This document shows positions 8,778-16,632 of a stretch of DNA of 26,238 nt, one piece after another. Each line of letters starts with the position of its first letter. Position 1 is the stretch's first letter. A program made the position numbers and the translations under genes. The stretch is from Nitrospirota bacterium (GTDB taxonomy: Bacteria > Nitrospirota > Nitrospiria > Nitrospirales > UBA8639): positions 1 through 26,238 of the forward strand of contig JAOUGQ010000007.1 in NCBI GenBank assembly GCA_029865515.1. Direction: 5' to 3'. The notes below the pieces were generated by a model that was not told where the DNA came from, ran no database searches, and saw nothing but the letters and a program-made list of their open reading frames with translations.

Positions 8778-9980
8778 TTATTGAAGTGACATTTTTTTTA
8801 CACGTGCCTCATGGGAGAAGGTGACGAGCTCTTTGTCTTGGAGTCCTTGCTGGACGAGTCCGGGAATATCAAAGTCTTGTTCCACCTTGAGGATATGAGA
8901 TAGCTGACACCGGGTTTGGGGATGCTTGGGCACAAAGAGTGTGCAGCAATCTTGATCGGGTTCGATGGATGTTTCAAATGAGCCCAGGGCTTGGGCCTGT
9001 TGGGTAATTTCCAGTTTATCCATCCCGATGAGTGGACGGAGAATGGGAAGAGACGTTGCTTCGTTAATGACAGCAATATTTTCCGGAGTTTGGGAGGCTA
9101 CCTGGCCGAGGCTGTCTCCGGTGGTGAGTGCCCATGCCTCTTCCTGCTCGGCAATCTGTGTGGCGATGCGGAGCATCAGTCGCCGGTAGAGCACTACGCG
9201 AACGGGTGGGGGAGCTTTCATGACGATTTGACTTTGGATCTCGCCAAAGGGGATGAGATAAAGTCGGGAATATAATTGATATGCGGTCAGGAGTGTGACC
9301 TGATCACGGACTTTTTCCTCGGAGACTCGTGAGAGATATGGTCGGCCGTGAAAATGCACAAAGACAGCTTTACACCCTCGTTTCATCATGCGATAGGCGG
9401 CAACAGGAGAATCGATTCCACCGGAAATAAGGCAGATCACCTTTCCACCGGTTCCCGTCGGCAGCCCCCCTGGCCCAGCATCGCGTTGACAGGAGTAGTA
9501 GGCGTAGGGAGGGACTAATTCCACCAGGATGGTCATATCGGGGTGGGAGAGATTGACTCGTTTGCCGGTCTGTTCTGCGACATAGGCACCGATTTCGCGT
9601 TCCACGTCCATCGAGGTTTTGGCAAAACGCTTGTCTGCCCGTTTGGCGCTGACACGGAAGGTGTCGTATGGATGCGTGGGAAGGTGAGAGGCAATAGCTT
9701 CCTTGAGAGCCGTCAAATCGGGATTGTCGTAAGCCAGTGGCACGGCTCTGGTCAGGGTAAAATTGACGATACCGAAGACGCGCCTGATCTGTTCCTGCAG
9801 GCGAGGCCATGCCGTTTCATCCTCAAAGCTGACACGGATGCGTCCCTGGAGTGCTTCGACATGCACATGCGCCAGGGGTTTGAGTGCACCTCGCAGATGA
9901 TGGACCAACCGGTATTCGAAATGTTTCCGGTTCCCTCCCTTGAGGGCTAACTCATGATAATGCACCAAAACATGGAGCAT
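8778..9980 (-). CDS. thiI: tRNA 4-thiouridine synthase ThiI (THUMP and PP-loop, no rhodanese)
   Basis: ThiI adenylates U8 of tRNA and transfers sulfur to make 4-thiouridine; in many bacteria it also supplies sulfur for the thiamin thiazole. From ATG 9980 the protein has 400 residues: an N-terminal ferredoxin-like region (VHYHELALKGGNRKHFE), a THUMP domain to about 165 (FRVSAKRADKRF), and the PP-loop ATPase with SGGIDSP at 186-192. DCC at 344-346 followed by LFVPKHPQT contains the family's catalytic cysteine. The C-terminal rhodanese domain of the E. coli enzyme is absent, as in Bacillus-type ThiI, so a separate sulfurtransferase must deliver sulfur. A longer start at 10028 would lie inside trxB; the TAATG overlap with the trxB stop fixes 9980 and implies translational coupling. 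Confidence 0.93.
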   Translation of the reverse strand: MLHVLVHYHELALKGGNRKHFEYRLVHHLRGALKPLAHVHVEALQGRIRVSFEDETAWPRLQEQIRRVFGIVNFTLTRAVPLAYDNPDLTALKEAIASHLPTHPYDTFRVSAKRADKRFAKTSMDVEREIGAYVAEQTGKRVNLSHPDMTILVELVPPYAYYSCQRDAGPGGLPTGTGGKVICLISGGIDSPVAAYRMMKRGCKAVFVHFHGRPYLSRVSEEKVRDQVTLLTAYQLYSRLYLIPFGEIQSQIVMKAPPPVRVVLYRRLMLRIATQIAEQEEAWALTTGDSLGQVASQTPENIAVINEATSLPILRPLIGMDKLEITQQAQALGSFETSIEPDQDCCTLFVPKHPQTRCQLSHILKVEQDFDIPGLVQQGLQDKELVTFSHEARVKKMSLQ

Positions 9981-10903
9981 TAGTGGGACGCTTCTAAATA
10001 CCGTTCGGCATCGATGGCGGCCATACAACCCGAACCGGCAGCCGTGATGGCTTGTCGATACTGTGAATCTTGAACATCGCCTGCCGCAAACACTCCGGGA
10101 ACGTTGGTGGTGGAGCGATACGGGTGAGTACGGATGTAGCCTTGCTCATCCATGTCGATTTGCCCCTTAAACAGGCCGGTATTGGGGGTATGGCCGATGG
10201 CCACGAAGACGCCTGACAAGGGGATTTCTTCTGTCTGATTGGTTTGAACATTGCGGACCCGGATTCCAGCCACCACGTCGTCACCCAGGACTTCCTCAGG
10301 GACACTGTTCCATTGAAAGGCGATTTTTTCGTTCTTCATTGCCCGATCCTGCAAGATTTTAGACGCACGTAGTTTATCACGACGATGAATGAGTGTGACC
10401 TTCGAGGCAAATTTTGTCAGAAATGTGGCTTCTTCAACGGCGCTATCTCCGCCGCCGACCACGGCGATTTCCTTGCCACGGAAAAAGAAGCCGTCGCAGG
10501 TGGCACAAGTCGACACGCCATGACCCATGAGGCGGCTTTCGGAAGGCAGACCGAGAAGATTGGCCGAGGCACCGGTCGCAATAATCAAGGTTCGGGTTTC
10601 CAGGGTTGCTTCGTTATCCACGGTGATCCGAAACGGGCTGGTGCGAAGATCGACCTTCGTGACATGCCCATGGCGAAACTGCGTGCCAAATCGTTCCGCT
10701 TGTGTGCGCATGTCTTGAATGAGTTGTGGACCCATAATGCCCTTGGGGAAGCCGGGGAAATTTTCCACATCGGTGGTGAGAGTCAATTGCCCTCCAGGCT
10801 GGGAACCATCAATTAACAGGGGGGAGAGATTGGCTCGAGCGGTATAGACTGCGGCGGTTAACCCGGCCGGACCCGATCCCAGAATGATCACGTCATGCAC
10901 CAT
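9980..10903 (-). CDS. trxB: Thioredoxin reductase TrxB
   Basis: This cytoplasmic flavoenzyme passes electrons from NADPH through FAD and a redox disulfide to thioredoxin. The 307 residues have the low-molecular-weight layout: FAD-binding GSGPAG at 9-14, the active-site CATC at 133-136, the NADPH-binding GGGDSA at 150-155 with HRR at 173-175, and a C-terminal second FAD motif (GVFAAGDVQDSQYRQ). Length is normal. Start ATG 10903 is supported by AAAGGAG seven bases upstream. It lies 17 bases after coaE and overlaps thiI by one base, so the three genes are probably one transcript. Confidence 0.96.
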   Translation of the reverse strand: MVHDVIILGSGPAGLTAAVYTARANLSPLLIDGSQPGGQLTLTTDVENFPGFPKGIMGPQLIQDMRTQAERFGTQFRHGHVTKVDLRTSPFRITVDNEATLETRTLIIATGASANLLGLPSESRLMGHGVSTCATCDGFFFRGKEIAVVGGGDSAVEEATFLTKFASKVTLIHRRDKLRASKILQDRAMKNEKIAFQWNSVPEEVLGDDVVAGIRVRNVQTNQTEEIPLSGVFVAIGHTPNTGLFKGQIDMDEQGYIRTHPYRSTTNVPGVFAAGDVQDSQYRQAITAAGSGCMAAIDAERYLEASH

Positions 10904-10910
10904 GCGTTGG

Positions 10911-10917
10911 CTCCTTT
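10911..10917 (-). promoter_or_regulatory. Shine-Dalgarno of trxB
   Basis: AAAGGAG on the minus strand, seven bases before ATG 10903, inside the 17-base gap after the coaE stop. It confirms the trxB start and suggests efficient independent initiation within the operon. Confidence 0.65.
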
Positions 10918-10920
10918 AGG

Positions 10921-11580
10921 TTAGATACTTCGTCGAGAGGTTGTTGGTGTTTTGAGTCTGTGGCGGGTTTTTCGTTGCCTCGCCTCATTGGCATATGTCC
11001 TATACAATGACTGAACGGCGCGGCGCAACCGTGACCGTGCCCATGTTCCATCCAACACGGCATCGGCATATTCGAGCTTCCGGCGGAGGGGCATTTGCTG
11101 TTTGATGCGACGAATGGCCTGGGTTTTGGAGAGGCCATCGCGGCGGCAGGCCCGGTCTAGTTGGGTGGTCCGGTCAGCGGTGACAACAATCACATGATCC
11201 ATGCGTTTCTGAGCTCCGGCTTCAAGTAATAAGGCCGCGTCATAAATGATGACGGCATAAGGAGAGCGCTGCTGGATGATTTTTGCCTGTTTGGCCTGCT
11301 CCCGTGCCACTCGAGGATGAATGATTTTTTGCAATAATCGTAATTTTCTAGGGGCACCGAATACGATGTTGGCAAGAGCTTGGCGATTGATGGTCTTGTC
11401 TGAGTTGAGGACCTGTGGACCAAACTCTTTGAGGATATCCCGCCAGGCGGGTTTTCCTGGTTCGACGACGGTCCTTGCCAGTTGGTCGGCATCAATGATC
11501 CTGGCTCCGAGCGATTTAAAAAGCCCTGCTACAGTTGTTTTTCCCGATGCCAATCCTCCCGTTAACCCTACGACCACCAT
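10921..11580 (-). CDS. coaE: Dephospho-CoA kinase CoaE
   Basis: CoaE performs the last step of coenzyme A synthesis, phosphorylating the 3'-hydroxyl of dephospho-CoA with ATP. The chosen start, ATG 11580, gives 219 residues beginning MVVVGLTGGLASGKTT, with the P-loop at 8-15. Family features follow in order: IIDADQLAR, IIHPRVAREQ in the lid/CoA region, YDAALLLEAG, and VVTADRTTQLDRACRRDGLS. The open frame reaches 11694, but the extra 38 residues have no family match and would read through the putative promoter region; ATG 11595 is another minor option. The C-terminus is basic (RQRKTRHRLKTPTTSRR). It heads the coaE-trxB-thiI set and is divergent from the beta-helix gene. Confidence 0.93.
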   Translation of the reverse strand: MVVVGLTGGLASGKTTVAGLFKSLGARIIDADQLARTVVEPGKPAWRDILKEFGPQVLNSDKTINRQALANIVFGAPRKLRLLQKIIHPRVAREQAKQAKIIQQRSPYAVIIYDAALLLEAGAQKRMDHVIVVTADRTTQLDRACRRDGLSKTQAIRRIKQQMPLRRKLEYADAVLDGTWARSRLRRAVQSLYRTYANEARQRKTRHRLKTPTTSRRSI

Positions 11581-11740
11581 CCCCAACCATAGCATAGGGT
11601 GTGGAGAGCGACAATAAATTTTGAAAAACTTTGACTCCCGCTTGACCCTGCCAAACCCCTTGGGGTATTGGACTAGAGAAGAGCTGTATTTCATAAATTG
11701 GCTGATTGATTCTTAAAATGACCAAAGGGAAATGGACCCC

Positions 11741-12799
11741 ATGATTTCTCAACGTATGGTGACGGTAATTTTCTCTTTTCTCGTGTCGCTTTCCCTGGGG
11801 TGGGGACTTGGACTGCCTGGACTGGTGCTTGCCAATCCTCAAGACCAAATTCCTTCTCCGTCACTCGCCCCGGCCGTTTGGCAGGTGGCCTTGGATGGCT
11901 CCGGGCATTTTGCCTCGATTCAAGACGCGATTGACCAGGCTGCGTCGGGTGATACTATTTTGATAAAAACCGGATCCTATGCCGAGGATGTGACGGTTCA
12001 CAGCAAAGATGGCTTGTCTATTATCGGGGAGGGCATGGATCAGGTGATTCTCACCGGCAAGAAGCGTGTGGGGACCCTTCACATTGGTAAATGGCCCTAT
12101 GGCGCGACGAATGTCACCATTCAAGGTCTTTCCGTGATCCAACACGGCGGGTTGGGAGTGGGAATTTTTAATGGAAGTGGTGTTCGATTAAAACAGATTC
12201 GCGTCAATGGCATGGTGTTTAGTCAACAAGTGCAGGACGTCCAATTGGAAGACTGTGTGATTGGTGAAAGTGAGACGACAGGTATTGCGTTTGCGGATTC
12301 TACCGGCACTCTGACGGGAAATATTATTTACCATAATGATCATGGTGTGGCCATTGGCGGCAACTCGGACGTGACTCTTCAACGGAATGTCATTACCCGG
12401 AATCTCTATGAAGCGGTGTTGTTGACTGATCAGTCCAAAGCCAGGTTGATTCAGAATACACTTGTGCAGAATGGAGGCGGGGCGGCCTTTCAGGATGATG
12501 CCCAAGCGGATGTGCAGGGGAATATTATTACCAATAGCGCTGTGGGCTTGTTATTTTTTCCCGGGAGTCGCACTACTCTGGCTTTTAATGCGTTGTATGG
12601 CAACCAGGATGATTATCTGATGACGGGGACCCCGCCAACGCCGGTACCGGAACGTGCAGGGAAAACCGATGTGAGGCTTGCCCCCGGATTTGTGAATCCT
12701 GAGAAGGGTGATTTTCGTCTTCTGGCCGATTCCTCAATGATCCAGGTAGGAGCCTTTCCCTTCCTAGGCGCACTTCCCCCCGTTCTTTCTCACCCGTAA
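11741..12799 (+). CDS. Exported right-handed beta-helix protein
   Basis: From ATG 11741 (AAAGGGA ten bases upstream; ATG 11732 is too close to that site) the protein has 352 residues. A signal peptide covers about 1-31, cut after GLVLA. The mature N-terminus has the entry pattern of pectin-lyase-fold proteins (HFASIQDAIDQAASGDTILI, KTGSYAEDVTV). It then shows repeated strand-turn units of about 22 residues typical of PbH1/NosD-like helices (LTGNIIYHNDHGVAIGG, TLQRNVITRNLYEAVLL, ADVQGNIITNSAVGLLF). Such proteins act as polysaccharide-active enzymes, surface proteins or structural scaffolds; no catalytic residues can be assigned. It is the only clearly exported soluble protein between the thiol genes and the secretion operon, and could be a substrate of that system (inference). 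Confidence 0.85.
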   Translation: MISQRMVTVIFSFLVSLSLGWGLGLPGLVLANPQDQIPSPSLAPAVWQVALDGSGHFASIQDAIDQAASGDTILIKTGSYAEDVTVHSKDGLSIIGEGMDQVILTGKKRVGTLHIGKWPYGATNVTIQGLSVIQHGGLGVGIFNGSGVRLKQIRVNGMVFSQQVQDVQLEDCVIGESETTGIAFADSTGTLTGNIIYHNDHGVAIGGNSDVTLQRNVITRNLYEAVLLTDQSKARLIQNTLVQNGGGAAFQDDAQADVQGNIITNSAVGLLFFPGSRTTLAFNALYGNQDDYLMTGTPPTPVPERAGKTDVRLAPGFVNPEKGDFRLLADSSMIQVGAFPFLGALPPVLSHP

Positions 12800-12889
12800 A
12801 CTCAATTCGGTCGCTTTTTTCCCATCCCGGGCATTCTGTAGTGGGCGCGAGAATTCCAGATGTCGCAGTAACGCCTGTTTTCAGGGATA

Positions 12890-13633
12890 TTATTGCCGTT
12901 TGGGACGAAGAATCAAGCGAGCATGTTCGGCGTCCAGCGTGACCAGGAAATGCTTCAGGAAGGACATTCCGAGAAGGCCTTCGATGTGCTCAGGGATATC
13001 CGGGAGATCATGAATGGCGACGGCGACCTTGGAGGCTTGAGCGGTCCCCACCGTGAGGGAGGAAAGGTAATTCATGTTGACCTGGACAGAACCTCCCGCC
13101 GTATTGACGGTCAGGAGTTCATTATCTGTGGTTCCCAGGATTCCGAGGTCAATGGCGGCTTGGGTCGAAAGAACCGTCATCGAGGCACCTGTATCCACGA
13201 TGAGTTGAGCCGAACGTTCCTGGTTTAACATCACCTGGACCACTAGGGAGCCCCCTATTTTTGTGAGGGGAACGGTGATTTCTTCACCCGGTTGACTGGC
13301 AGGATTTTCCTGATCCTGGGAATGAAGATTGTCAGTTACCGGGGTGTCCTGATGCCTCAGGTCGGGATCCACGTCACTATGTCCAGGCTGGGTTTGCGGT
13401 GTGGAAGACGCTCCATTGATGCTGGAAGAGACCTGTGTTTGTAACAGGGTGCATTCAAGAAGTTGAGCTGGATTGTCTGTTAACACTCGCGCTCCGGATT
13501 CGTCGTGGCAGCGATAGGTGGCTGAATGTCCGGGAGAGGCCAGCAAAAGGCATTGAGCCATCATTCCCGCGAGCAGCCACATGACCGCGCGTTGATGATT
13601 CCTTGGAAATGGGACAAGCGTTGTTACCCGCAT
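12890..13633 (-). CDS. Periplasmic retropepsin-like aspartic protease with DUF4124-like N-terminus
   Basis: The 247 residues begin with a signal peptide (hydrophobic core MWLLAGMMAQCLLLA, cut near GHSA). Next is a short cysteine-bearing module, TYRCHDESGARVLTDNPAQL, similar to DUF4124 domains of periplasmic proteins. After a polar linker (about 65-120) comes a retropepsin-like domain: VVQVMLNQERSAQLIVDTGA with the catalytic D147-T-G, then a hydrophobic-hydrophobic-Gly pattern and EGLLGMSFLKHF near the end. Clan AA single-domain proteases of this type work as dimers. ATG 13633 is chosen for the signal peptide; ATG 13582 would shorten it. It follows the PilP-like gene by 47 bases, so it is probably the last gene of the secretion operon. 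Its target is unknown. Confidence 0.85.
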   Translation of the reverse strand: MRVTTLVPFPRNHQRAVMWLLAGMMAQCLLLASPGHSATYRCHDESGARVLTDNPAQLLECTLLQTQVSSSINGASSTPQTQPGHSDVDPDLRHQDTPVTDNLHSQDQENPASQPGEEITVPLTKIGGSLVVQVMLNQERSAQLIVDTGASMTVLSTQAAIDLGILGTTDNELLTVNTAGGSVQVNMNYLSSLTVGTAQASKVAVAIHDLPDIPEHIEGLLGMSFLKHFLVTLDAEHARLILRPKRQ

Positions 13634-13680
13634 GGTGAGAAAATCATACCAAGACGTGGGGAAAAGAGCTATGAAGCGGA

Positions 13681-14271
13681 TTACCCGTTGGTCTCAGGTG
13701 TTAAAGGAATGGTGGCCTGAACGTGATTGCCGGTTTCCAATACCTGGGTGGACAGGATCACGGTTTCCGGTTCGATTTTGTTGACCTGTACGCGACCTTC
13801 CAGCATTTCGCCCTGTTTGACGATGTAGATGGCCTGCCCGTTGGTGAGAAATGCCTGGCTTTCGCCACCTTTGGTTAAATACCCCAGAAACCGGAATTGG
13901 TTGAGTTGTTGGCGGGCCCGCTGCCCTGCGAGTTCTGCTGCAGAAGGACCTGGCGGCGGTGGGGGAGGCGGAGGTGGAGTTTTCTCGGCCGGATGAGGGA
14001 TAGCCGCTATTTTTGTTTCTTGTTGCTCAAGTATCTGTCGCATGCCCGGCGGAGCAAAGATATTGCGCGGCGTGGAGAATTTTGCGGTTTGCCGGGGATT
14101 TGAAAACGTCTTGTCTAACTCCAGATCTTTTAATGCCGGAAGAGGGGTCCCCGAAGTTGCAGAAAGGGTCATCGGGTCCGTTTGGGTGGAATCGGACATT
14201 TGGAAGACCATCAAGCCTCCCCAGGCAACGATTAATCCTCCCAAAATAAGCCATTTGCGCTGATTAGTCAT
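13681..14271 (-). CDS. PilP/GspC-like inner-membrane bridge protein
   Basis: The 196-residue protein has an N-terminal membrane helix (about 7-24), an RNIFAPPG segment at 69-76 like that preceding the GspC homology region, a polyproline run of nine residues (99-107), and a C-terminal beta domain (FRFLGYLTKGGESQAFLTNG, IVKQGEMLEGRVQVNKIEPE) typical of PilP/GspC. That domain contacts the periplasmic N-domains of the secretin, linking the inner-membrane platform to the outer-membrane gate. Unlike PilP of type IV pili it shows no lipobox, so it is anchored by its helix as GspC is: a hybrid of the two families. Its ATG overlaps the PilO stop (ATGA). Role from homology; exact name uncertain. Confidence 0.82.
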   Translation of the reverse strand: MTNQRKWLILGGLIVAWGGLMVFQMSDSTQTDPMTLSATSGTPLPALKDLELDKTFSNPRQTAKFSTPRNIFAPPGMRQILEQQETKIAAIPHPAEKTPPPPPPPPPGPSAAELAGQRARQQLNQFRFLGYLTKGGESQAFLTNGQAIYIVKQGEMLEGRVQVNKIEPETVILSTQVLETGNHVQATIPLTPETNG

Positions 14272-14843
14272 AAGGCTTTCGTCTTTTTCAGCGGTTCAGG
14301 GAATTCTTTCAAAAAGGTGGATACCGTCAGTTTAAAGATGACCCCTGCTTGTTTTTTTGAAGCTTCAACCGAGAGTTTTTCGATATAGAGATAGGGCCAG
14401 CGTTTTTCCAGCTCGTAAATAAATTTTCTAATGGCTTCATACGGACCTTCGGCTTCAAAGGCAAATGTGCCTTTTGTGGCCATTTTATGGGAGAGCGGCT
14501 TGAAATCGTACCCCATCCCGGGAATGTTTACGTGGTTTCGCTTCGCTAAATCTGCGATGTCCAAACTTAAATCGGTAAATTCTCGATAATCAGGAAGAGC
14601 TTTCCATGTGTTGGACAGAATGGCTTGCGTCTGCATGGCCGTTTGCGTTTTGGTCTGATTTTGCAGAGCAGCCTGATACTGGGCCGTTGCGAGGTTGACC
14701 CGGTCTTGCGCGGGGTAAAATATGAAGGCAAACATGGCGAGGGATGAAAGCCCCGCGAGGACTGTCACAATAAACAACGGTATCAAATATTTTGATATCA
14801 GAAGAGTCGTCTTAGACTGTTGCAAGGCCTGAAAGGGACTCAT
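14268..14843 (-). CDS. PilO/GspM-like assembly protein
   Basis: The 191 residues comprise a cytoplasmic N-terminus, one membrane helix at about 20-45 (PLFIVTVLAGLSSLAMFAF), a coiled-coil-like stretch (QDRVNLATAQYQAALQNQTK), and a ferredoxin-like periplasmic domain (GTFAFEAEGPYEAIRKFIYE, LEKRWPYLYIEKLSVEASKK). This is the PilO/GspM layout; it would pair with the PilN-like protein in the inner-membrane alignment complex. Start ATG 14843 overlaps the PilN stop and its own stop overlaps PilP's ATG, both as ATGA. Assignment rests on domain order and operon position. Confidence 0.83.
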   Translation of the reverse strand: MSPFQALQQSKTTLLISKYLIPLFIVTVLAGLSSLAMFAFIFYPAQDRVNLATAQYQAALQNQTKTQTAMQTQAILSNTWKALPDYREFTDLSLDIADLAKRNHVNIPGMGYDFKPLSHKMATKGTFAFEAEGPYEAIRKFIYELEKRWPYLYIEKLSVEASKKQAGVIFKLTVSTFLKEFPEPLKKTKAL

Positions 14844-15451
14844 GGGTGTTTGGGAGCCAAATTGTGGTGAGGAGCCAGGGTTTTGGAGGCATAGGAGGCG
14901 GTGAGAGAAAACACAATATGGGGGCCCCCCGGCTCATCTTTTTTGGTTTTGCTGGCATGTTGCGACAACATGACATTCTGAAACGCCGCATGCTTGTCTA
15001 ATTGGTGGATCAGTCGATTTAAGTCCGGCAAGGATGGTGCGGATCCTTGAAGAAGAATCGTGTCGGTTTTTTCATCGAGGGACACCGAGTTCATGGTGAT
15101 ATCAGGGGGAATGGCCGTTTCCAGGTCGGTCAGTAATTGTGTCCAGGAAAACCCTACCCGTTCGCGTACCTGCTTCACAAAGGTGACTTGCGGCGGGATG
15201 CCTCGAATGGTCTGATGGGAAAGGTCGAGCCCTGCTGTTTTGGCTTGTACGACTAATTGCTCATTGGCCATTTTGACCGTGGCCACTTGGTTTTCAAGGA
15301 CATCAATTTGTTGATTCATGGCGTTTCCAATCCACCAGAATGATGCCGTGAGGGTCAGGGATCCTACCGTCAGGAGGTTGAGTCCGAACTGGGTCAACCG
15401 AAGATGGCTGGCGCCGGGAGCGGAAAGATTAATATGCACTCGTGGAATCAT
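14840..15451 (-). CDS. pilN: PilN-like assembly protein
   Basis: The 203 residues begin with MIPRVHINLSAPG, matching the conserved N-terminal INL(L) segment through which PilN binds PilM in the cytoplasm. A membrane helix follows (LLTVGSLTLTASFWWIG, about 26-44), then a coiled coil (QQIDVLENQVATVKMANEQL) and a periplasmic ferredoxin-like domain (LLTDLETAIPPDITMNSVSL, LLQGSAPSLPDLNRLIHQLD). Length is normal for PilN. The start ATG 15451 shares a base with the PilM stop (TAATG) and the stop overlaps PilO's ATG, so PilM, N, O and P are likely made in fixed ratio. Tail residues after SYASKTL appear dispensable. Confidence 0.87.
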   Translation of the reverse strand: MIPRVHINLSAPGASHLRLTQFGLNLLTVGSLTLTASFWWIGNAMNQQIDVLENQVATVKMANEQLVVQAKTAGLDLSHQTIRGIPPQVTFVKQVRERVGFSWTQLLTDLETAIPPDITMNSVSLDEKTDTILLQGSAPSLPDLNRLIHQLDKHAAFQNVMLSQHASKTKKDEPGGPHIVFSLTASYASKTLAPHHNLAPKHP

Positions 15452-16632
15452 TATGCCACCAGCAGACTGGCATAGCCTGGCAATGCCGATTCTTCCTGAT
15501 TGGGTAAAGCAAAACGCGAGTCCTTCAAATGGAAATGCGACGCATGAGAAAGCTCGGTGACTCGAATCTGTGGCTCACGCCCGCCACTGGCTTTCAGCGT
15601 GCGGTGAATTTGGTCGGTAGCCGGCATAAGACTCTGTCCATGGTTCAGATCGGTTGCGACGAACAGATTGACCGGATTAGAAGAGAATTCACGTATGGGA
15701 AAGGCTTCTAAATAATATTGCAGGGTCGCTAATATCTCTTTTCCGACTTTCATGGCTGTGTAGGAAGGGTAGGGGGTATTCGATGTGTCTGCGTCCAACG
15801 TTTCTTGGCGAAGGGTTTCTCCTGAAGACTGGGCACCATGTCCGTTGACACCATTGGTTCCCTCGAGCTCAGAGACCGAGGAGTCCCATTGAGGGCTACT
15901 TGCTTCGGCTTTGATGACAATGGCTTTTGTGCGGATGAAGCGAGGACTTCCTTCCTGAACAGCCAAAAACGTAAATCCCCAATGGCTGATAAAGAGAAAC
16001 ATGACTCTCGCTGACCCGGAGGTGTCCGGACGATTTTCGGCCTCTAGAATATCCTGGATATTCGGGCGATAGAGATCAAAGATGTCGAGCCCGGACATGC
16101 CCACGGAAGTCGGTAGCAGGTTGGCCTCCAGGCACATCTTTTCATATTGTTCGACAATTTCATTGCGAATGGCGGTGGCTAAAACTCTCACATGTTCAGA
16201 GTTGTCGGGAATGGTGGAGTCCGTGCCCGACGTGGGCATGTAGACTCCGAAGGCCAGACGTGAGTGCGAGGCATCGAGTTTTAAGTCTTGTTGAAAACGC
16301 CAGTTCACCAGGGCCCTCTGTTCCTGTTTGTTTGTGGGAAATGAGGAAAAGTCAAAGACGCTGGTCCGGGCACACAAATCCGGGAGGCTGAGGACGATGG
16401 AGAGGGGGCGGTGATATGGTTCAACCAGTGTCTTGAATTGCGTGAGGAACTCTTCCGGATTCTCAATGTTGGGTTTCGCGGAGGAAAGCTTGACGACGCC
16501 TGGTGAGAGCGGGACACTTCGGACTTGATGAAGAAGTCTCTTCCGCCATTGCGTTTTTATCTCTACCAGGCATAAGGCTTCCTCAGAGATGGAGAGCGCT
16601 AATGTGGGTGTCGAAATTGGAAACAGGCGCAT
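15451..16632 (-). CDS. pilM: PilM/GspL-like actin-fold assembly ATPase
   Basis: The 393-residue protein is cytoplasmic, with no membrane helix. Its N-terminus TLALSISEEALCLVEI is the first actin-like strand-turn-strand, LSIVLSLPDLCARTSVFDF the next conserved strand set, and the middle holds a long polar insertion (about 240-280). The C-terminal half (VMFLFISHWGFTFLAVQEGS, ILATLQYYLEAFP, NLFVATDLN) completes the fold. PilM proteins bind the PilN N-terminus and connect the assembly ATPase to the membrane complex. The canonical Asp-Gly phosphate-binding signatures are weak, so ATP binding is not certain; MshI-like and GspL cytoplasmic domains are close alternatives. The start is ATG 16632 in a TGATG overlap with the gspE stop; GTG 16635 is possible. 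Confidence 0.84.
   Translation of the reverse strand: MRLFPISTPTLALSISEEALCLVEIKTQWRKRLLHQVRSVPLSPGVVKLSSAKPNIENPEEFLTQFKTLVEPYHRPLSIVLSLPDLCARTSVFDFSSFPTNKQEQRALVNWRFQQDLKLDASHSRLAFGVYMPTSGTDSTIPDNSEHVRVLATAIRNEIVEQYEKMCLEANLLPTSVGMSGLDIFDLYRPNIQDILEAENRPDTSGSARVMFLFISHWGFTFLAVQEGSPRFIRTKAIVIKAEASSPQWDSSVSELEGTNGVNGHGAQSSGETLRQETLDADTSNTPYPSYTAMKVGKEILATLQYYLEAFPIREFSSNPVNLFVATDLNHGQSLMPATDQIHRTLKASGGREPQIRVTELSHASHFHLKDSRFALPNQEESALPGYASLLVA

Noticed and set aside
11655..11666. ACCCC-TT-GGGGT inverted repeat between coaE and the beta-helix gene
   Set aside because: Short, two-base loop, could be an operator but nothing else supports it.
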